The notes under the pieces were generated by a model. The model was not told the DNA's origin. It ran no database searches and saw nothing but the letters and a program-made list of their open reading frames with translations. DNA of 64,000 nt from Streptomyces roseirectus (GTDB taxonomy: Bacteria; Actinomycetota; Actinomycetes; Streptomycetales; Streptomycetaceae). The stretch is taken from assembly GCF_014489635.1 (NCBI RefSeq), contig NZ_CP060828.1, forward strand, positions 5,202,501-5,266,500, given 5' to 3'. This document shows, piece after piece, positions 9,297 through 17,934 of the stretch. Every line of letters starts with the position of its first letter. The first letter of the stretch is position 1. Position numbers and translations under genes: made by a program.

Positions 9297-10613
9297 TCAG
9301 CCGGTGAAGGCGCCCAGCCCCTGCGGGGTGCCCCAGCCGGTCGGGCCGTCGTAGCCGGACGTCGCCGTGCACAGGTAGCTCGCGGCGGCGGAGCAGGAGC
9401 CGTTCGAGCCGCTGGTGACGTCGTTCAGCGCGGAGGTGCCGGCCGCGTTGTAGACGTAGGACGCCGGGTAGTCACCGCTGCCCGGGGTACCGGCCAGCGC
9501 GTAGACGCCCGCGATGATCGGGGCGGCGGCGCTGGTGCCGCCGAAGGTGTACCAGCCGGCCGTCACGCCGTAGGAGTCGTACACCGCGACGCCGGTCGCG
9601 GGGTCGGCGACGGCGGCGGTGTCGGCGATCGTCCGCTTCGCGCAGCCCGTGTCGGTCTGCCAGGACGGCTTCGCGTCGTAGGCGGAGCAGCCGGAGCCGG
9701 TGCCGTCGGTGGCCGAGGTGCCCCACACGGACTCGGTCCAGCCGCGGCTGTTGGACGCGGCCTTGAGCGCGGTGCCGCCGACGGACGTCACGTACTTCGA
9801 CGCGGCCGGGTACTCGGCGCCGTAGCCGCTGTCGCCGGCGGAGACGGTGATGGCGACGCCGGGGTGGTTGTAGTACGCGGAGTCGTAGGAGGCGTCGCTG
9901 GACGACTCGCCGCCGCCGTAGCTGTTGGAGACGAACTTGGCGCCCAGCTTGACGGCCTCGTTCACGGCGGTGCCGAGGTTGCTCATGGTGGGGGAACTCG
10001 CCTCGACGAGGAGGATGTTGGCGTTCGGGGCGATCGCCGAGACCATGTCGAGGTCCAGCGAGGTCTCCTGGGCCCAGCCGCTGTCGGCGGCCGGCAGGGA
10101 GGTCGTCGAGCCGGTCTGGGAGACCTTCTTGAAGCAGCCGTTGCTCGTCGTGCAGGCGCTCAGGCCGTAGTTCGCGCGGTACTTGGCGAGGTCGGCCTCC
10201 GCGTTGGGGTCGTCGTAGGCGTCGACGATCGCGATCGTCTCGCCGGAGCCGTTGTTCGCGGCGGCGTCGGTGAGGCCGTAGGCGTCCTGGAGGTCGCTCG
10301 GGCCGAAGCCGGTGGGGCTCGCGCCGGCGGCGTGCGGGGTGAGCGTCGCGCCCTGGTGGCTCTTGGCGGCTCTCAGCTTCGAGAACGCGGTGACGCCGCC
10401 CGTCACCCGGAAGGAGTTGCAGGTCAGGTCGCCCGCGTGCTTCGGGGTCGAGCAGGGGGTGGCCGTCCAGGTGACGGGGGTGTTCGCGGTCGCCGCGTCG
10501 GCGTGGGCCGCCGTGCCGAGGCCGGCGACGAGGAGGGCGGCGGCGCCGAGGGCCGCGCCGCCCGCGCGGCGCCAGTTGCCGGTCGTCGCGGGGGAGTTGG
10601 TGGTCGTACGCAA
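9297..10613 (-). CDS. secreted S53 family (sedolisin-type) serine peptidase
   Basis: A 438-residue exported serine-carboxyl peptidase. The signal peptide (residues 1-40, ending AHADA) is followed by a short pro-region and the catalytic domain. The Glu/Asp pair is in QETSLDLD (E183, D187) and the nucleophile is in GGTSAAAP (S361). The oxyanion Asp is probably in SAGDSGYG (261). The start is TTG 10613, seven bases after a strong AGGAGG, and residues before it in the longer frame are unlike protein. The pro-region of under about 100 residues is shorter than in classical sedolisins. It is transcribed alone, with a hairpin after the stop. Confidence 0.88.
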   Translation of the reverse strand: MRTTTNSPATTGNWRRAGGAALGAAALLVAGLGTAAHADAATANTPVTWTATPCSTPKHAGDLTCNSFRVTGGVTAFSKLRAAKSHQGATLTPHAAGASPTGFGPSDLQDAYGLTDAAANNGSGETIAIVDAYDDPNAEADLAKYRANYGLSACTTSNGCFKKVSQTGSTTSLPAADSGWAQETSLDLDMVSAIAPNANILLVEASSPTMSNLGTAVNEAVKLGAKFVSNSYGGGESSSDASYDSAYYNHPGVAITVSAGDSGYGAEYPAASKYVTSVGGTALKAASNSRGWTESVWGTSATDGTGSGCSAYDAKPSWQTDTGCAKRTIADTAAVADPATGVAVYDSYGVTAGWYTFGGTSAAAPIIAGVYALAGTPGSGDYPASYVYNAAGTSALNDVTSGSNGSCSAAASYLCTATSGYDGPTGWGTPQGLGAFTG

Positions 10614-10685
10614 GGTACTGCCTCCTGGGAGTGGGGTGTTCAGGGGCGGTGGGGGTGTGGGCGGCGGCCCGGCGACGACTGTGGC

Positions 10686-10703
10686 TTGTCGGGTACGCGA
10701 CAA
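10686..10703. promoter_or_regulatory. small inverted repeat upstream of the S53 peptidase
   Basis: ttgtcg and cgacaa flank a six-base centre (ggtacg), about 75 bases before the peptidase start. The size suits a repressor site, but no regulator can be assigned and chance occurrence is possible. Confidence 0.3.
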
Positions 10704-10863
10704 ACAAGGCGGGTGGTGGAATCCTGACTTCCGCATTGCCCGGCGGGGTGCGGGATTGCCCGGTCATGGCCTCGGAATGGCCCCGCGATGGCGGGGACTT
10801 GACCCCGGAAACGTGCGCGTTACGACAGGGGCAAGGGGAGTTGACGCGCGGGAGGCGTGCTCG

Positions 10864-11457
10864 CTACCTCGGGCTGAGGCCCGTCAGCAGCAGGTGGATG
10901 TGGGTGTCCAGGCGGGCCAGGACCTCTTCGGCCGGGTAGGCGCCGGTGGCGACGAGGGCGGCCAGGCCGTGCAGGGCGGTCGCGGTGAGAAGCATGACGC
11001 TGTCGAGGTCGGCGTCGATGAGGGTGCCCTCGGACTTGGCGTCGGCGATGAGCCGGAGGAAGACGGCCAGGGAGCGCTCGACCTCGGTGGCGAACTGGGC
11101 CGAGGCGGCGGGGTCGTGCTTGCGGGAGTACATGAGCTCAAGCAGCTCGGGGTGGGTGATGGCGAAGGTGAGGTAGGCGCGGGCCAGGGCCGTCAGGCGG
11201 GGTTCGAGGGGGAGCGTCGGGTCGTCCGCCGCCTCCATCACCTCGTTCAGGCGGGCGTAGCCGTTCAGGGCGAGGGCGTCCAGGAGGGCCTGCTTGTCCT
11301 TGAAGTGGCGGCCGGGGGCCGCGTGGCTGACGCCGGCCGTGCGGGCCAGTTCGCGCAGCGAGAGGGCGGCGGCGCCCTTCTCGCGGAGGGTGCGTTCCGC
11401 GCCGGCGAGGAGTGTCGAGCGGAGGTCTCCGTGGTGGTAGGGGCGCGGCGTGGACAT
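10864..11457 (-). CDS. TetR/AcrR family transcriptional regulator
   Basis: A 197-residue one-component repressor. The N-terminal helix-turn-helix is seen at about residues 25-55 ([25 protein letters not shown]), and a helical ligand-binding domain follows. It is divergent from an SDR oxidoreductase gene 73 bases away, so it probably controls that gene and itself. ATG 11457 is chosen because the family starts shortly before the [10 protein letters not shown] helix. No Shine-Dalgarno sequence precedes it, and a TACGAT -10-like hexamer lies seven bases upstream, suggesting a leaderless mRNA. Confidence 0.88.
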   Translation of the reverse strand: MSTPRPYHHGDLRSTLLAGAERTLREKGAAALSLRELARTAGVSHAAPGRHFKDKQALLDALALNGYARLNEVMEAADDPTLPLEPRLTALARAYLTFAITHPELLELMYSRKHDPAASAQFATEVERSLAVFLRLIADAKSEGTLIDADLDSVMLLTATALHGLAALVATGAYPAEEVLARLDTHIHLLLTGLSPR

Positions 11458-11464
11458 GGCCGTC

Positions 11465-11524
11465 ATCGTAGCGCGGAAGCCGTCGCATGTTGTCGTTGCC
11501 ATCATTGTTGTCGGCGTCTACATT
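11465..11524. promoter_or_regulatory. divergent tetR/SDR promoter region with direct repeats
   Basis: For the rightward gene, TTGCCA (11496-11501) and TACATT (11519-11524) are 17 bases apart, placing the transcription start on or next to ATG 11531. For the leftward gene, TACGAT (complement of 11465-11470) lies seven bases before ATG 11457. Two copies of TGTTGTCG (11488-11495 and 11506-11513), 18 bases apart, cover the -35 region and spacer and are candidate TetR-regulator sites. Confidence 0.55.
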
Positions 11525-11530
11525 GGGGGC

Positions 11531-12448
11531 ATGAGTGAGACTCGGAACCAGGGCAAGTGGAATGTGGACCGGCTGCCGGAGCTGACCGGCCGCACGGTCG
11601 TCGTCACCGGCGCCAACAGCGGGATCGGCCTCACGGCCGCGCGGGCGCTCGCGGGGGCCGGGGCGCACGTCGTGTTCGCCGTGCGGGACATCGAGCGGGG
11701 GCGGGCCGCCGCCGCTCAGGTCAACGGGAGCGTCGAGGTGCGCCGGCTCGACCTCGCCGACCTCGCGTCCGTACGGGAGTTCGCCGCCGGCTGGGAGGGG
11801 CGTCCGCTGCACGTCCTCATCAACAACGCGGGGATCATGATGGTGCCCGAGGGGCGCACCAAGGACGGGTTCGAGACGCAGTTCGGGACGAACCACCTCG
11901 GCCACTTCGCGCTGACGAACCTGCTGCTGCCCTACGTCGAGGACCGCGTCGTCACCCTCTCCTCCGGCGCGCACCGGGCCGGCCGGATCAACTTCGACGA
12001 CATCCACCTCACCTCCGGCTACACCCCCGTCCGCGCCTACGCGCAGTCCAAGCTCGCGAACCTCCTCTTCACCCTGGAACTCCAGCGCCGCCTGACGGAG
12101 TCGGGCTCCCCCGTCCGCGCCCTCGCCGCGCACCCCGGCTGGTCCGCCACCAACCTCCAGAGCCACCACGGCAGCGCCCTCGCACGCGGCTTCATGGCCA
12201 TCGGCAACCGCCTCCTCGCCCAGTCCGACCGCGCCGGCGCCCTCCCCACCCTCTACGCCGCGACCCAGGACCTCCCCGGCGCGAGCTACGTCGGTCCCGA
12301 CGGGCTCGGCGAGCTGCGCGGAGCCCCGACCCTGGTCGGCCGCACCGGCGCGGCGAGCGACACCGCCACGGCCCGGCGTCTGTGGACCCTCTCCGAGGAA
12401 CTGACGGGGGTGGGGTTCCCGGCGACGGCCGTCACTCCGGGCCGCTGA
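11531..12448 (+). CDS. short-chain dehydrogenase/reductase
   Basis: A 305-residue SDR oxidoreductase. Cofactor motif TGANSGIG is at 26-33, the structural NNAG at 98-101, and the catalytic Ser near 144-145 with Tyr170-x3-Lys174 (YAQSK). The arrangement resembles retinol dehydrogenase/WW-oxidoreductase-type SDRs. Its substrate is unknown. It is divergent from the TetR regulator, a usual pair in which the regulator senses the substrate or product. ATG 11531 is preceded by a -10-like TACATT at the distance expected for a leaderless mRNA. The 3' end overlaps the convergent small membrane protein gene by 17 bases. Confidence 0.9.
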   Translation: MSETRNQGKWNVDRLPELTGRTVVVTGANSGIGLTAARALAGAGAHVVFAVRDIERGRAAAAQVNGSVEVRRLDLADLASVREFAAGWEGRPLHVLINNAGIMMVPEGRTKDGFETQFGTNHLGHFALTNLLLPYVEDRVVTLSSGAHRAGRINFDDIHLTSGYTPVRAYAQSKLANLLFTLELQRRLTESGSPVRALAAHPGWSATNLQSHHGSALARGFMAIGNRLLAQSDRAGALPTLYAATQDLPGASYVGPDGLGELRGAPTLVGRTGAASDTATARRLWTLSEELTGVGFPATAVTPGR

Positions 12449-12842
12449 GCCCGCACGCGGGCAGCCGCGTCACGCGGACCTCGGGAGCGGCATCCCGCAG
12501 CGGGACGTCATAGCGGGAACACGCCGGGCCGGGTGTGTGGCCGACGGTGACGGTGACACCGTCGGCGCCACGGACGGCCGTCCAGGGCGCCGACGCCGCC
12601 TCCGAGATCTCGGCGTCGGTGAGGACGCCGTCCCCTGCCGCCGCCTCCAGGCGGTACGCGACGAGGTTCGCCTGCTTCGCGAGCAGTTCCCCGGGAGGAG
12701 TGGCCGGGCGGTCGTGGAAGCCGGTCACCGCGCAGGAGACCAGCAGGCTCGCGGCGACCCAGAGCAGGCCGGCCGTCGTCACGAGGAGGAACAGGCAGCC
12801 GAGCGCGGTGGGGCCGGTACGGGTGCCGTTTTCCAGGGGCAT
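12432..12842 (-). CDS. small membrane-anchored protein of unknown function
   Basis: A 136-residue protein with one N-terminal membrane helix (about residues 13-37) and an outward soluble domain containing two cysteines. I do not recognise the family. The codon bias is typical of the chromosome and start ATG 12842 gives a short cytoplasmic tail, [10 protein letters not shown]. It is convergent with and overlaps the SDR gene end, and is divergent from the S1 protease gene. Confidence 0.65.
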   Translation of the reverse strand: MPLENGTRTGPTALGCLFLLVTTAGLLWVAASLLVSCAVTGFHDRPATPPGELLAKQANLVAYRLEAAAGDGVLTDAEISEAASAPWTAVRGADGVTVTVGHTPGPACSRYDVPLRDAAPEVRVTRLPACGLSGPE

Positions 12843-12893
12843 ACGGTCAGGGTATTGATGCTTTTCTCACCTTGATGGTTCACAGTGGCCCCG

Positions 12894-13667
12894 ATGAACG
12901 GGACCCGCCCCCAGGGCGCTCGAAGCTTCGCGTTGCTCGGTGCGACGGTGTTGATGGCGGGGAGTTGTGTGCTGGCGTCGGCGGCGGAGGCGGATGACGG
13001 GGGCGGGCCGTTGGGGGTGACGGTGGTGGCTTCGGGGGTGGCGGCCGCGGGGCGGGTGGGGGTGTTGGTCGATGCGGATGAGGTGGGGAAGCCGGCGGGG
13101 GAGCATTTCTGTACGGCGTCGGTGGTGCGGAGCGAGGGGCGGGATCTGATCCTCACCGCGGCGCACTGTCTGGGGGGTGTCGACGGGTCGGGGGTGGTGT
13201 TCGTGCCGGGGTACCGGGACGGGAAGGCGCCCTACGGGGTGTGGAAGGTGAAGCGGAGTTTCCTGCCGGGTGGGTGGGCCCAGGAGCAGAGCGAGGACAG
13301 TGACATCGCGTTCGCGGCGCTCGCGCCCAATGCCGCCGGGGAGGAGATCGAGGACGTCGTCGGGGCGAACGTGTTCGCTCCCGGGACGACGACCGGCGCC
13401 TCACCCGTGACCGTCACCGGGTACCCGGACACCTCGGAGCAGGCGATCACGTGCACCAACCGGCCGTCCGTGCACAGCCGGACGCAGCAGCGGATCGAGT
13501 GCCCGAGGTTCAGCGCGGGGACCAGCGGGAGCCCGTGGGTGAACGGGCACCACGAGGTCGTCGGCGTGCTCGGGGGGCACGAGCAGGGCGGGGACACGGA
13601 CGACGTGTCGTACAGCGTCGTGCTGGGTACGGAGGCCGCCGAGTTGTACCGGAAGGCCGGTGGGTGA
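12894..13667 (+). CDS. secreted trypsin-like serine protease (S1 family)
   Basis: A 257-residue exported protease. The signal peptide covers residues 1-33. The triad is H91 (LTAAHC), D137 (SDIAF) and S213 (GTSGSPW). Two cysteine pairs could form the usual disulfides. ATG 12894 is chosen because it gives a good signal-peptide n-region. GTG 12885 is an in-frame alternative, and neither has a strong ribosome-binding site. The family includes Streptomyces trypsin-like enzymes that process other exported proteins. Confidence 0.82.
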   Translation: MNGTRPQGARSFALLGATVLMAGSCVLASAAEADDGGGPLGVTVVASGVAAAGRVGVLVDADEVGKPAGEHFCTASVVRSEGRDLILTAAHCLGGVDGSGVVFVPGYRDGKAPYGVWKVKRSFLPGGWAQEQSEDSDIAFAALAPNAAGEEIEDVVGANVFAPGTTTGASPVTVTGYPDTSEQAITCTNRPSVHSRTQQRIECPRFSAGTSGSPWVNGHHEVVGVLGGHEQGGDTDDVSYSVVLGTEAAELYRKAGG

Positions 13668-13729
13668 GGGGTGCGCGGCGTACGATCTTCTGTCGTATCG
13701 CGTGTCCTGAACGCTGGATAGAGAAGGTC

Positions 13730-13972
13730 GTGTCCCCCACCACACCTCGTACGAACACCGCATCTCGCACCACTTCACCTCGTACGTCCACCCCTTGTGC
13801 GAACGCCCCCACCCCCCTTCCCCGCCGCGTCCCCGGACGTTCCTGGAGCCGGCCCGACGCCGAGCGGCGCGCCTCCGTCCCGGACGTCCGGTGCCGGAGC
13901 TGTGGCGCCCTCCATGAAGCCGACGAGCCCTGCGGGGCGGCGGATCGGGTGGGGGATCGGGCGGGGGATTAG
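13730..13972 (+). CDS. possible small protein with Cys-x2-Cys motif
   Basis: An 80-residue frame from GTG 13730 with a Thr/Pro-rich N-terminus and a C-terminal segment VRCRSCGALHEADEPCG that resembles half of a zinc ribbon. The codon bias is only moderately typical in the first part and better in the second. The AGAAGG before the start is too close to be a good ribosome-binding site. It fills most of the gap between the protease and transglycosylase genes. It could be a real small gene or the remnant of one. Confidence 0.4.
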   Translation: MSPTTPRTNTASRTTSPRTSTPCANAPTPLPRRVPGRSWSRPDAERRASVPDVRCRSCGALHEADEPCGAADRVGDRAGD

Positions 13973-14082
13973 AACGCCCTCGCGATGGACAGTGTCCGAC
14001 CAGGGCGGAACTACCCGTACGTGGCGGGGTGCGGCCGTAGACTGACGCGCGGTGACTCCTGGGCGACGAGGGGCGGTTGACG

Positions 14083-15084
14083 GTGCGTAAGGCGTGGATC
14101 TGGGCGACCGCGGTCGCCGGGGCCGGGCTCGCGTTCGTCATGGTGCTCGTCGTCGGCGTGTACCTGGTCGCCGGGAACATGGCCAACGGGGTCGGCGGAG
14201 GGACCAAGGCGCTCGCCAAGGGCTCCGTCCCCGCCGCGTACGCCACGCTGGTGCAGAAGTGGGGGAACATGTGTTCCGCCATCAATCCGGCCCTGCTCGC
14301 CGCGCAGCTCTACCAGGAGAGCGGATTCAACCCCCGGGCCCAGAGCGCCGCCGCCGCGCAGGGAATAGCGCAATTCATTCCGGGCACCTGGGCGACGCAC
14401 GGGGTCGACGGGAACGGGGACGGCCGACGGGACGTCTGGGATCCCGCCGACGCCATTCCGTCCGCCGCCGCATATGACTGCGAACTCGCCAAATACGTCA
14501 AGGACGTTCCGGGCGATCCCACGCACAACATGCTCGCCGCCTACAACGCGGGCGCGTATGCGGTCATCAAATACGGGGGTGTTCCTCCGTACAAAGAGAC
14601 CCAGAATTACGTCCGGATCATCACCAGCCTGGAAAAGAGCTTCGCCGCGCCGGTCGGGCGGGTTTCGCCGTCCGAGCAGGCCGCGGGGGCGATCTACTAC
14701 GCGCAGAAGAAACTCGGCACGCCGTATCTCTGGGGCGGCGACGGGACCGCGGCCGACGGCGGGCGGTTCGACTGCTCGGGGCTGACGAAGGCGGCGTACG
14801 AAAGCGTCGGGATCGAGCTGCCGCGTGTCGCGAACGACCAGTACAACGCGGGTCCGCACCCCTCGCGGGACGAACTCCTCCCCGGTGACCTGGTGTTCTT
14901 CTCCGACGACCTCACCAACTCGCGGGCCATCCGGCACGTCGGGATCTACGTCGGCGGCGGGTACATGATCGACGCGCCGCGCACCGGCGCGGTCATCCGG
15001 TTCGACCCCATCGACACCCCCGACTACTTCGGGGCGACCCGGGTCACGGAGGATGGCGCGAAAGCGCTGCCCACGAATGTCTGA
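14083..15084 (+). CDS. bifunctional lytic transglycosylase / NlpC-P60 endopeptidase
   Basis: A 333-residue cell-wall hydrolase, membrane-anchored by one N-terminal helix (about 8-32). An SLT lytic transglycosylase domain (about 50-190, catalytic Glu79 in YQESGFNP) is followed by an NlpC/P60 domain (about 200-325, Cys231 in FDCSGL and His285 in IRHVGIYVGG). It should cut both glycan strands and stem peptides. GTG 14083 is preferred over TTG 14077 because GAGGGG is spaced correctly for it. Similar fused proteins occur on conjugative elements and on Streptomyces chromosomes. It is near, but not contiguous with, the type IV-like gene set. Confidence 0.87.
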   Translation: MRKAWIWATAVAGAGLAFVMVLVVGVYLVAGNMANGVGGGTKALAKGSVPAAYATLVQKWGNMCSAINPALLAAQLYQESGFNPRAQSAAAAQGIAQFIPGTWATHGVDGNGDGRRDVWDPADAIPSAAAYDCELAKYVKDVPGDPTHNMLAAYNAGAYAVIKYGGVPPYKETQNYVRIITSLEKSFAAPVGRVSPSEQAAGAIYYAQKKLGTPYLWGGDGTAADGGRFDCSGLTKAAYESVGIELPRVANDQYNAGPHPSRDELLPGDLVFFSDDLTNSRAIRHVGIYVGGGYMIDAPRTGAVIRFDPIDTPDYFGATRVTEDGAKALPTNV

Positions 15085-15235
15085 AAACGGTTGAGGGCCC
15101 CTTAAACCAACCCTGGGCTCGGTCGGGGCATCTCCCTTCGATAACGTCTCAGTGATCATTCAGTGGAGACAGGAACGCGACAAGCGGGGCCGTGCGTTCC
15201 TGTTGAGACAACCACGACGAAGGGGCCGCAGCACC

Positions 15236-15928
15236 ATGGCTGGACTCGCCGATTCCGGATCCAACCCCGATGTCGACCTGCTCTACGACATCAATGGCCT
15301 CGCCAAGGACGCGCCGCACTGGCTCGACCGGATCGTCGGGTTCGTCGGCGAATACGGGCTCCTGTTCGCGATGATCGGGCTCATCGTGTGGTGCTGGCTG
15401 GGCGTGCGGCGGCGGGCCGCTTCCGCCGAGGAGGCGGCGTCCTCGGTCGCCGCGCTCGTCTGGGCGCCGCTCGCGGCCGGTGTCGCCGTCCTCGTCAACG
15501 TCCCCATTCGCGGGTTCGTCGAACGGCCCCGGCCGTTCAATGACCACCAGGGGCTGGAAGTGCTGGTCTCCGGGAAGACGGACTACTCGTTCGTCAGCGA
15601 CCACGCGACGATCACCATGGCGATGGGGGTCGCGCTGTTCGTCGCGAACCGGCGGTTCGGGGTGTGGGGGCTGGTGCTGGGGGTGCTGGAAGGGTTCTGC
15701 CGGGTCTACATGGGGGTGCACTACCCGACGGACGTCATCGGCGGGTTCGCGCTCGGCACGGCCGTCGCGCTGCTGCTGTCGCCGCTCGCCTCCGCGCTGC
15801 TGACGCCGGTGCTGAAGGCGATCGAGCGGTCGCCCCGGGTGGGGTGGCTGGTGCGGAGCCGGGCGGCGCGGGTGGCGTTCGTACCGGGGGCGCGGACGGA
15901 GGTCGGGGAGCGGGATCTGGCCGCGTAG
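15236..15928 (+). CDS. PAP2 family membrane phosphatase
   Basis: A 230-residue integral membrane phosphatase. The three PAP2 signature pieces are present in order: the RGFVERPRPF region, SFVSDHAT (normally PSGH, here SDHAT), and CRVYMGVHYPTDV with the catalytic His and Asp. About five membrane helices are visible. Likely substrates are lipid phosphates such as undecaprenyl pyrophosphate or phosphatidic acid. ATG 15236 is preceded by GAAGGGG. It is followed by a strong bidirectional terminator. Confidence 0.88.
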   Translation: MAGLADSGSNPDVDLLYDINGLAKDAPHWLDRIVGFVGEYGLLFAMIGLIVWCWLGVRRRAASAEEAASSVAALVWAPLAAGVAVLVNVPIRGFVERPRPFNDHQGLEVLVSGKTDYSFVSDHATITMAMGVALFVANRRFGVWGLVLGVLEGFCRVYMGVHYPTDVIGGFALGTAVALLLSPLASALLTPVLKAIERSPRVGWLVRSRAARVAFVPGARTEVGERDLAA

Positions 15929-15944
15929 GAAGTCGACGGGAGAG

Positions 15945-15977
15945 AAGACGGCACGCGTTTCGCGTGCCGTCTTTTTT
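15945..15977. terminator. bidirectional terminator between PAP2 and flavin oxidase genes
   Basis: aagacggcacgcg pairs perfectly over 13 bp with cgcgtgccgtctt around a ttt loop, followed by a six-T tract. It sits between two convergent genes and should serve both. Confidence 0.92.
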
Positions 15978-15984
15978 ACGGGCC

Positions 15985-17517
15985 TCAGATCCCCTGCGGG
16001 TACGTGAAGAACCTCGTCGGGTCGTACTTCTGCTTCACCTTCGCCAGCCTCGGGGCCGCGTCGCCGTAGTACGCCGTGCGCCAGTTCGTGAGGGTGGGGT
16101 CCGTGTAGTTCTGGTAGGCCGCGCCGGACGCGTACGGGCGCATCGCCTTGTGGGCGGTGTTCAGCCAGGACTGGGCCGTCGTCCCCGGCGTGCCGGACTT
16201 CCACGAGGCGATGTACTGGGCGAGGAAGCGGGAGCGGCGGTGGACGAAGGCCGTCGCCGTCGGGGAGACGCGGTTGACGGCGCCGCCCAGCGCCGTGAGG
16301 GCGACGCTGCCGGCGCCGCCCTGGACCGCGCGCATCTGCTTGAGGAGCGTCTGGATCCCGGCCTCGGAGAGGGACTTGTCGAAGAAGTCGGAGCGGGCCG
16401 TGTACGTCTCGCGGCTCAGCTTGCCGCCCGGCGTGCGGTTCGGGGTCGTGCCGGGGAGGTGACAGCTCACGGGCTCGCTGTACGAGGAGCAGCCCGCGTA
16501 CACCTCCATCGCCTCGGCGTACGAGCGCCGCCGCAGCGAGACCGACCTCGGCTGGCCGGCCTTCGCCACGAGACGGTCCACCGCGTTCTGGAGCTCGCCG
16601 TACGTGCCCAGCGAGAACGCGGCCATGGAGATCGTCGGGGTGCCGCCGGAGGAGTTGGAGAAGCTGAGCGCCGACCAGATCTCGTCCGGCTGGGACGGCC
16701 CCCACGCCTGCCAGGCCCGCAGCACCGCCGCAGCCTTCGCCCACGGCCAGGTGACGTACCCGGAGACGGCCTGCGGCGCCGGGTGCGTCCTGAACTGCAG
16801 CTCCGTGACGACGCCGAAGTTGCCGTTGCCCGCGCCGCGCAGCGCCCAGAACAGGTCCGGGTTCTGCTTGGCGTTGGCGACGAGCTGCCTGCCGTCCGCC
16901 GTCACGATCGTCGCCTGCGTGAGGCTGTCGCAGGTCAGGCCGTACGCGCGCGACACCACGCCGTGGCCGCCGCCGAGGACGAGGCCGGAGACGCCGACGG
17001 AGGGGCAGGAACCGGCGGGGACCGTGACGCCCTTCGCGGTGAGCGCGCGGTAGACGTCGATCAGCTTCGCGCCGGCGCCGACGACGGCCGTGCCGCCGCC
17101 GACCCTGACGCCCTTCAGCTTGGAGACGTCGACGATCAGCCGGCCGTCGCCCGAGGACCAACCCGCGTACGAGTGGCCGCCGTTGCGGATCGCGACCTTC
17201 AGTTTCTGGGCGCGGGCGAAGGCGAGGGTCGTGCGGATGTCCTCGGTGTGGGCGACGTAGGCGACGGCCGTGGGCTTCAGGTTGTCGAAGCGGGTGTTGT
17301 AGAGCTGGCGGGCGGTCGCCCACTCGGCCTCGCCGGGGCGGATCAGGGGGCCGTCGAGGTCGGCGGCGAGGGCCTTCCAGTCGGTGGCGGCGAGGGCGGT
17401 GGTGGCGAAGCGGCCGGAGGTGGCGGGGGTGGGGGAGGCGGTCGTGGATGTGCAGCCGGTGGTGGCCGCCGCGGCGGTGAGTGCGGCCGCGCCGCCGATG
17501 AACATGCGCCGTTCCAT
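15985..17517 (-). CDS. exported FAD-linked oxidase with BBE domain, probably bicovalent flavin
   Basis: A 510-residue enzyme of the berberine-bridge/gluco-oligosaccharide oxidase group. The N-terminus has a Tat-like MERRMFIGG followed by an Ala-rich stretch and TTGC, a possible weak lipobox. The FAD-binding domain carries H114 in RNGGHSYAG and C170 in GSCPSVGVSG, spaced as in enzymes that attach FAD through both histidine and cysteine. The C-terminal BBE segment ends YDPTRFFTYPQG. Likely activity is oxidation of a sugar or a secondary metabolite, with no clustered partner to narrow it. It is transcribed alone, with a terminator beyond its stop. Confidence 0.88.
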   Translation of the reverse strand: MERRMFIGGAAALTAAAATTGCTSTTASPTPATSGRFATTALAATDWKALAADLDGPLIRPGEAEWATARQLYNTRFDNLKPTAVAYVAHTEDIRTTLAFARAQKLKVAIRNGGHSYAGWSSGDGRLIVDVSKLKGVRVGGGTAVVGAGAKLIDVYRALTAKGVTVPAGSCPSVGVSGLVLGGGHGVVSRAYGLTCDSLTQATIVTADGRQLVANAKQNPDLFWALRGAGNGNFGVVTELQFRTHPAPQAVSGYVTWPWAKAAAVLRAWQAWGPSQPDEIWSALSFSNSSGGTPTISMAAFSLGTYGELQNAVDRLVAKAGQPRSVSLRRRSYAEAMEVYAGCSSYSEPVSCHLPGTTPNRTPGGKLSRETYTARSDFFDKSLSEAGIQTLLKQMRAVQGGAGSVALTALGGAVNRVSPTATAFVHRRSRFLAQYIASWKSGTPGTTAQSWLNTAHKAMRPYASGAAYQNYTDPTLTNWRTAYYGDAAPRLAKVKQKYDPTRFFTYPQGI

Positions 17518-17631
17518 GGTCGTTCGCCCTCCGTCGCGGCTTTGCGCCGTCTCCTGCGTTTGTCGAACGAGACGGGTTCCCGGGGAGGAGGGTTCCCATG
17601 GGTTTCTGTCGGCCGTCCGTGGGTGTCTCTG

Positions 17632-17817
17632 TCAGCCGTTCGCGTGGGACTCCGCGTCCGTGCGGGCGAGGCTTCTCGCTCTGCGGGCCGGGCCGCGCCA
17701 GCCGCAGGTGCAGCGGGCGAAGCAGAAACGGCCCTGTTCGACGGTGGTGGCGAGGTGGTCGCCGTCGGTCTCGCCAGTGGGGGTGGGGGCGCCGTCCGGA
17801 TGCGTCACGTACTCCAC
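17632..17817 (-). CDS. conserved small cysteine-containing protein
   Basis: About 61 residues from GTG 17817 (GTG 17808 is also possible). The C-terminal part RFCFARCTCGWRGPARRARSLARTDAESH resembles a small protein seen in many Streptomyces genomes (from memory), with a CTCGW motif and a basic helix. Codon bias in this frame is good and worsens upstream, which is why I reject the 145-residue reading. Function is unknown. It is divergent from the lipoprotein gene and follows the oxidase gene with its own short gap. Confidence 0.55.
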   Translation of the reverse strand: MEYVTHPDGAPTPTGETDGDHLATTVEQGRFCFARCTCGWRGPARRARSLARTDAESHANG

Positions 17818-17934
17818 GGTACCCAGCGCCGGTAAGGGGATTCTCAGGGGTGTGTCAGGGGTGTGCGGGCGTGACGGTGGTACTTGCCGGTCGTTGAACC
17901 CGGGGGACAAGCCCGCGATCTGGGGGTCGGCAGG

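Noticed and set aside
15664..17835. 723-codon rightward frame opposite the flavin oxidase gene
   Set aside because: The minus-strand protein has intact FAD motifs, and the plus-strand reading is low-complexity Arg/Gly/Ala.
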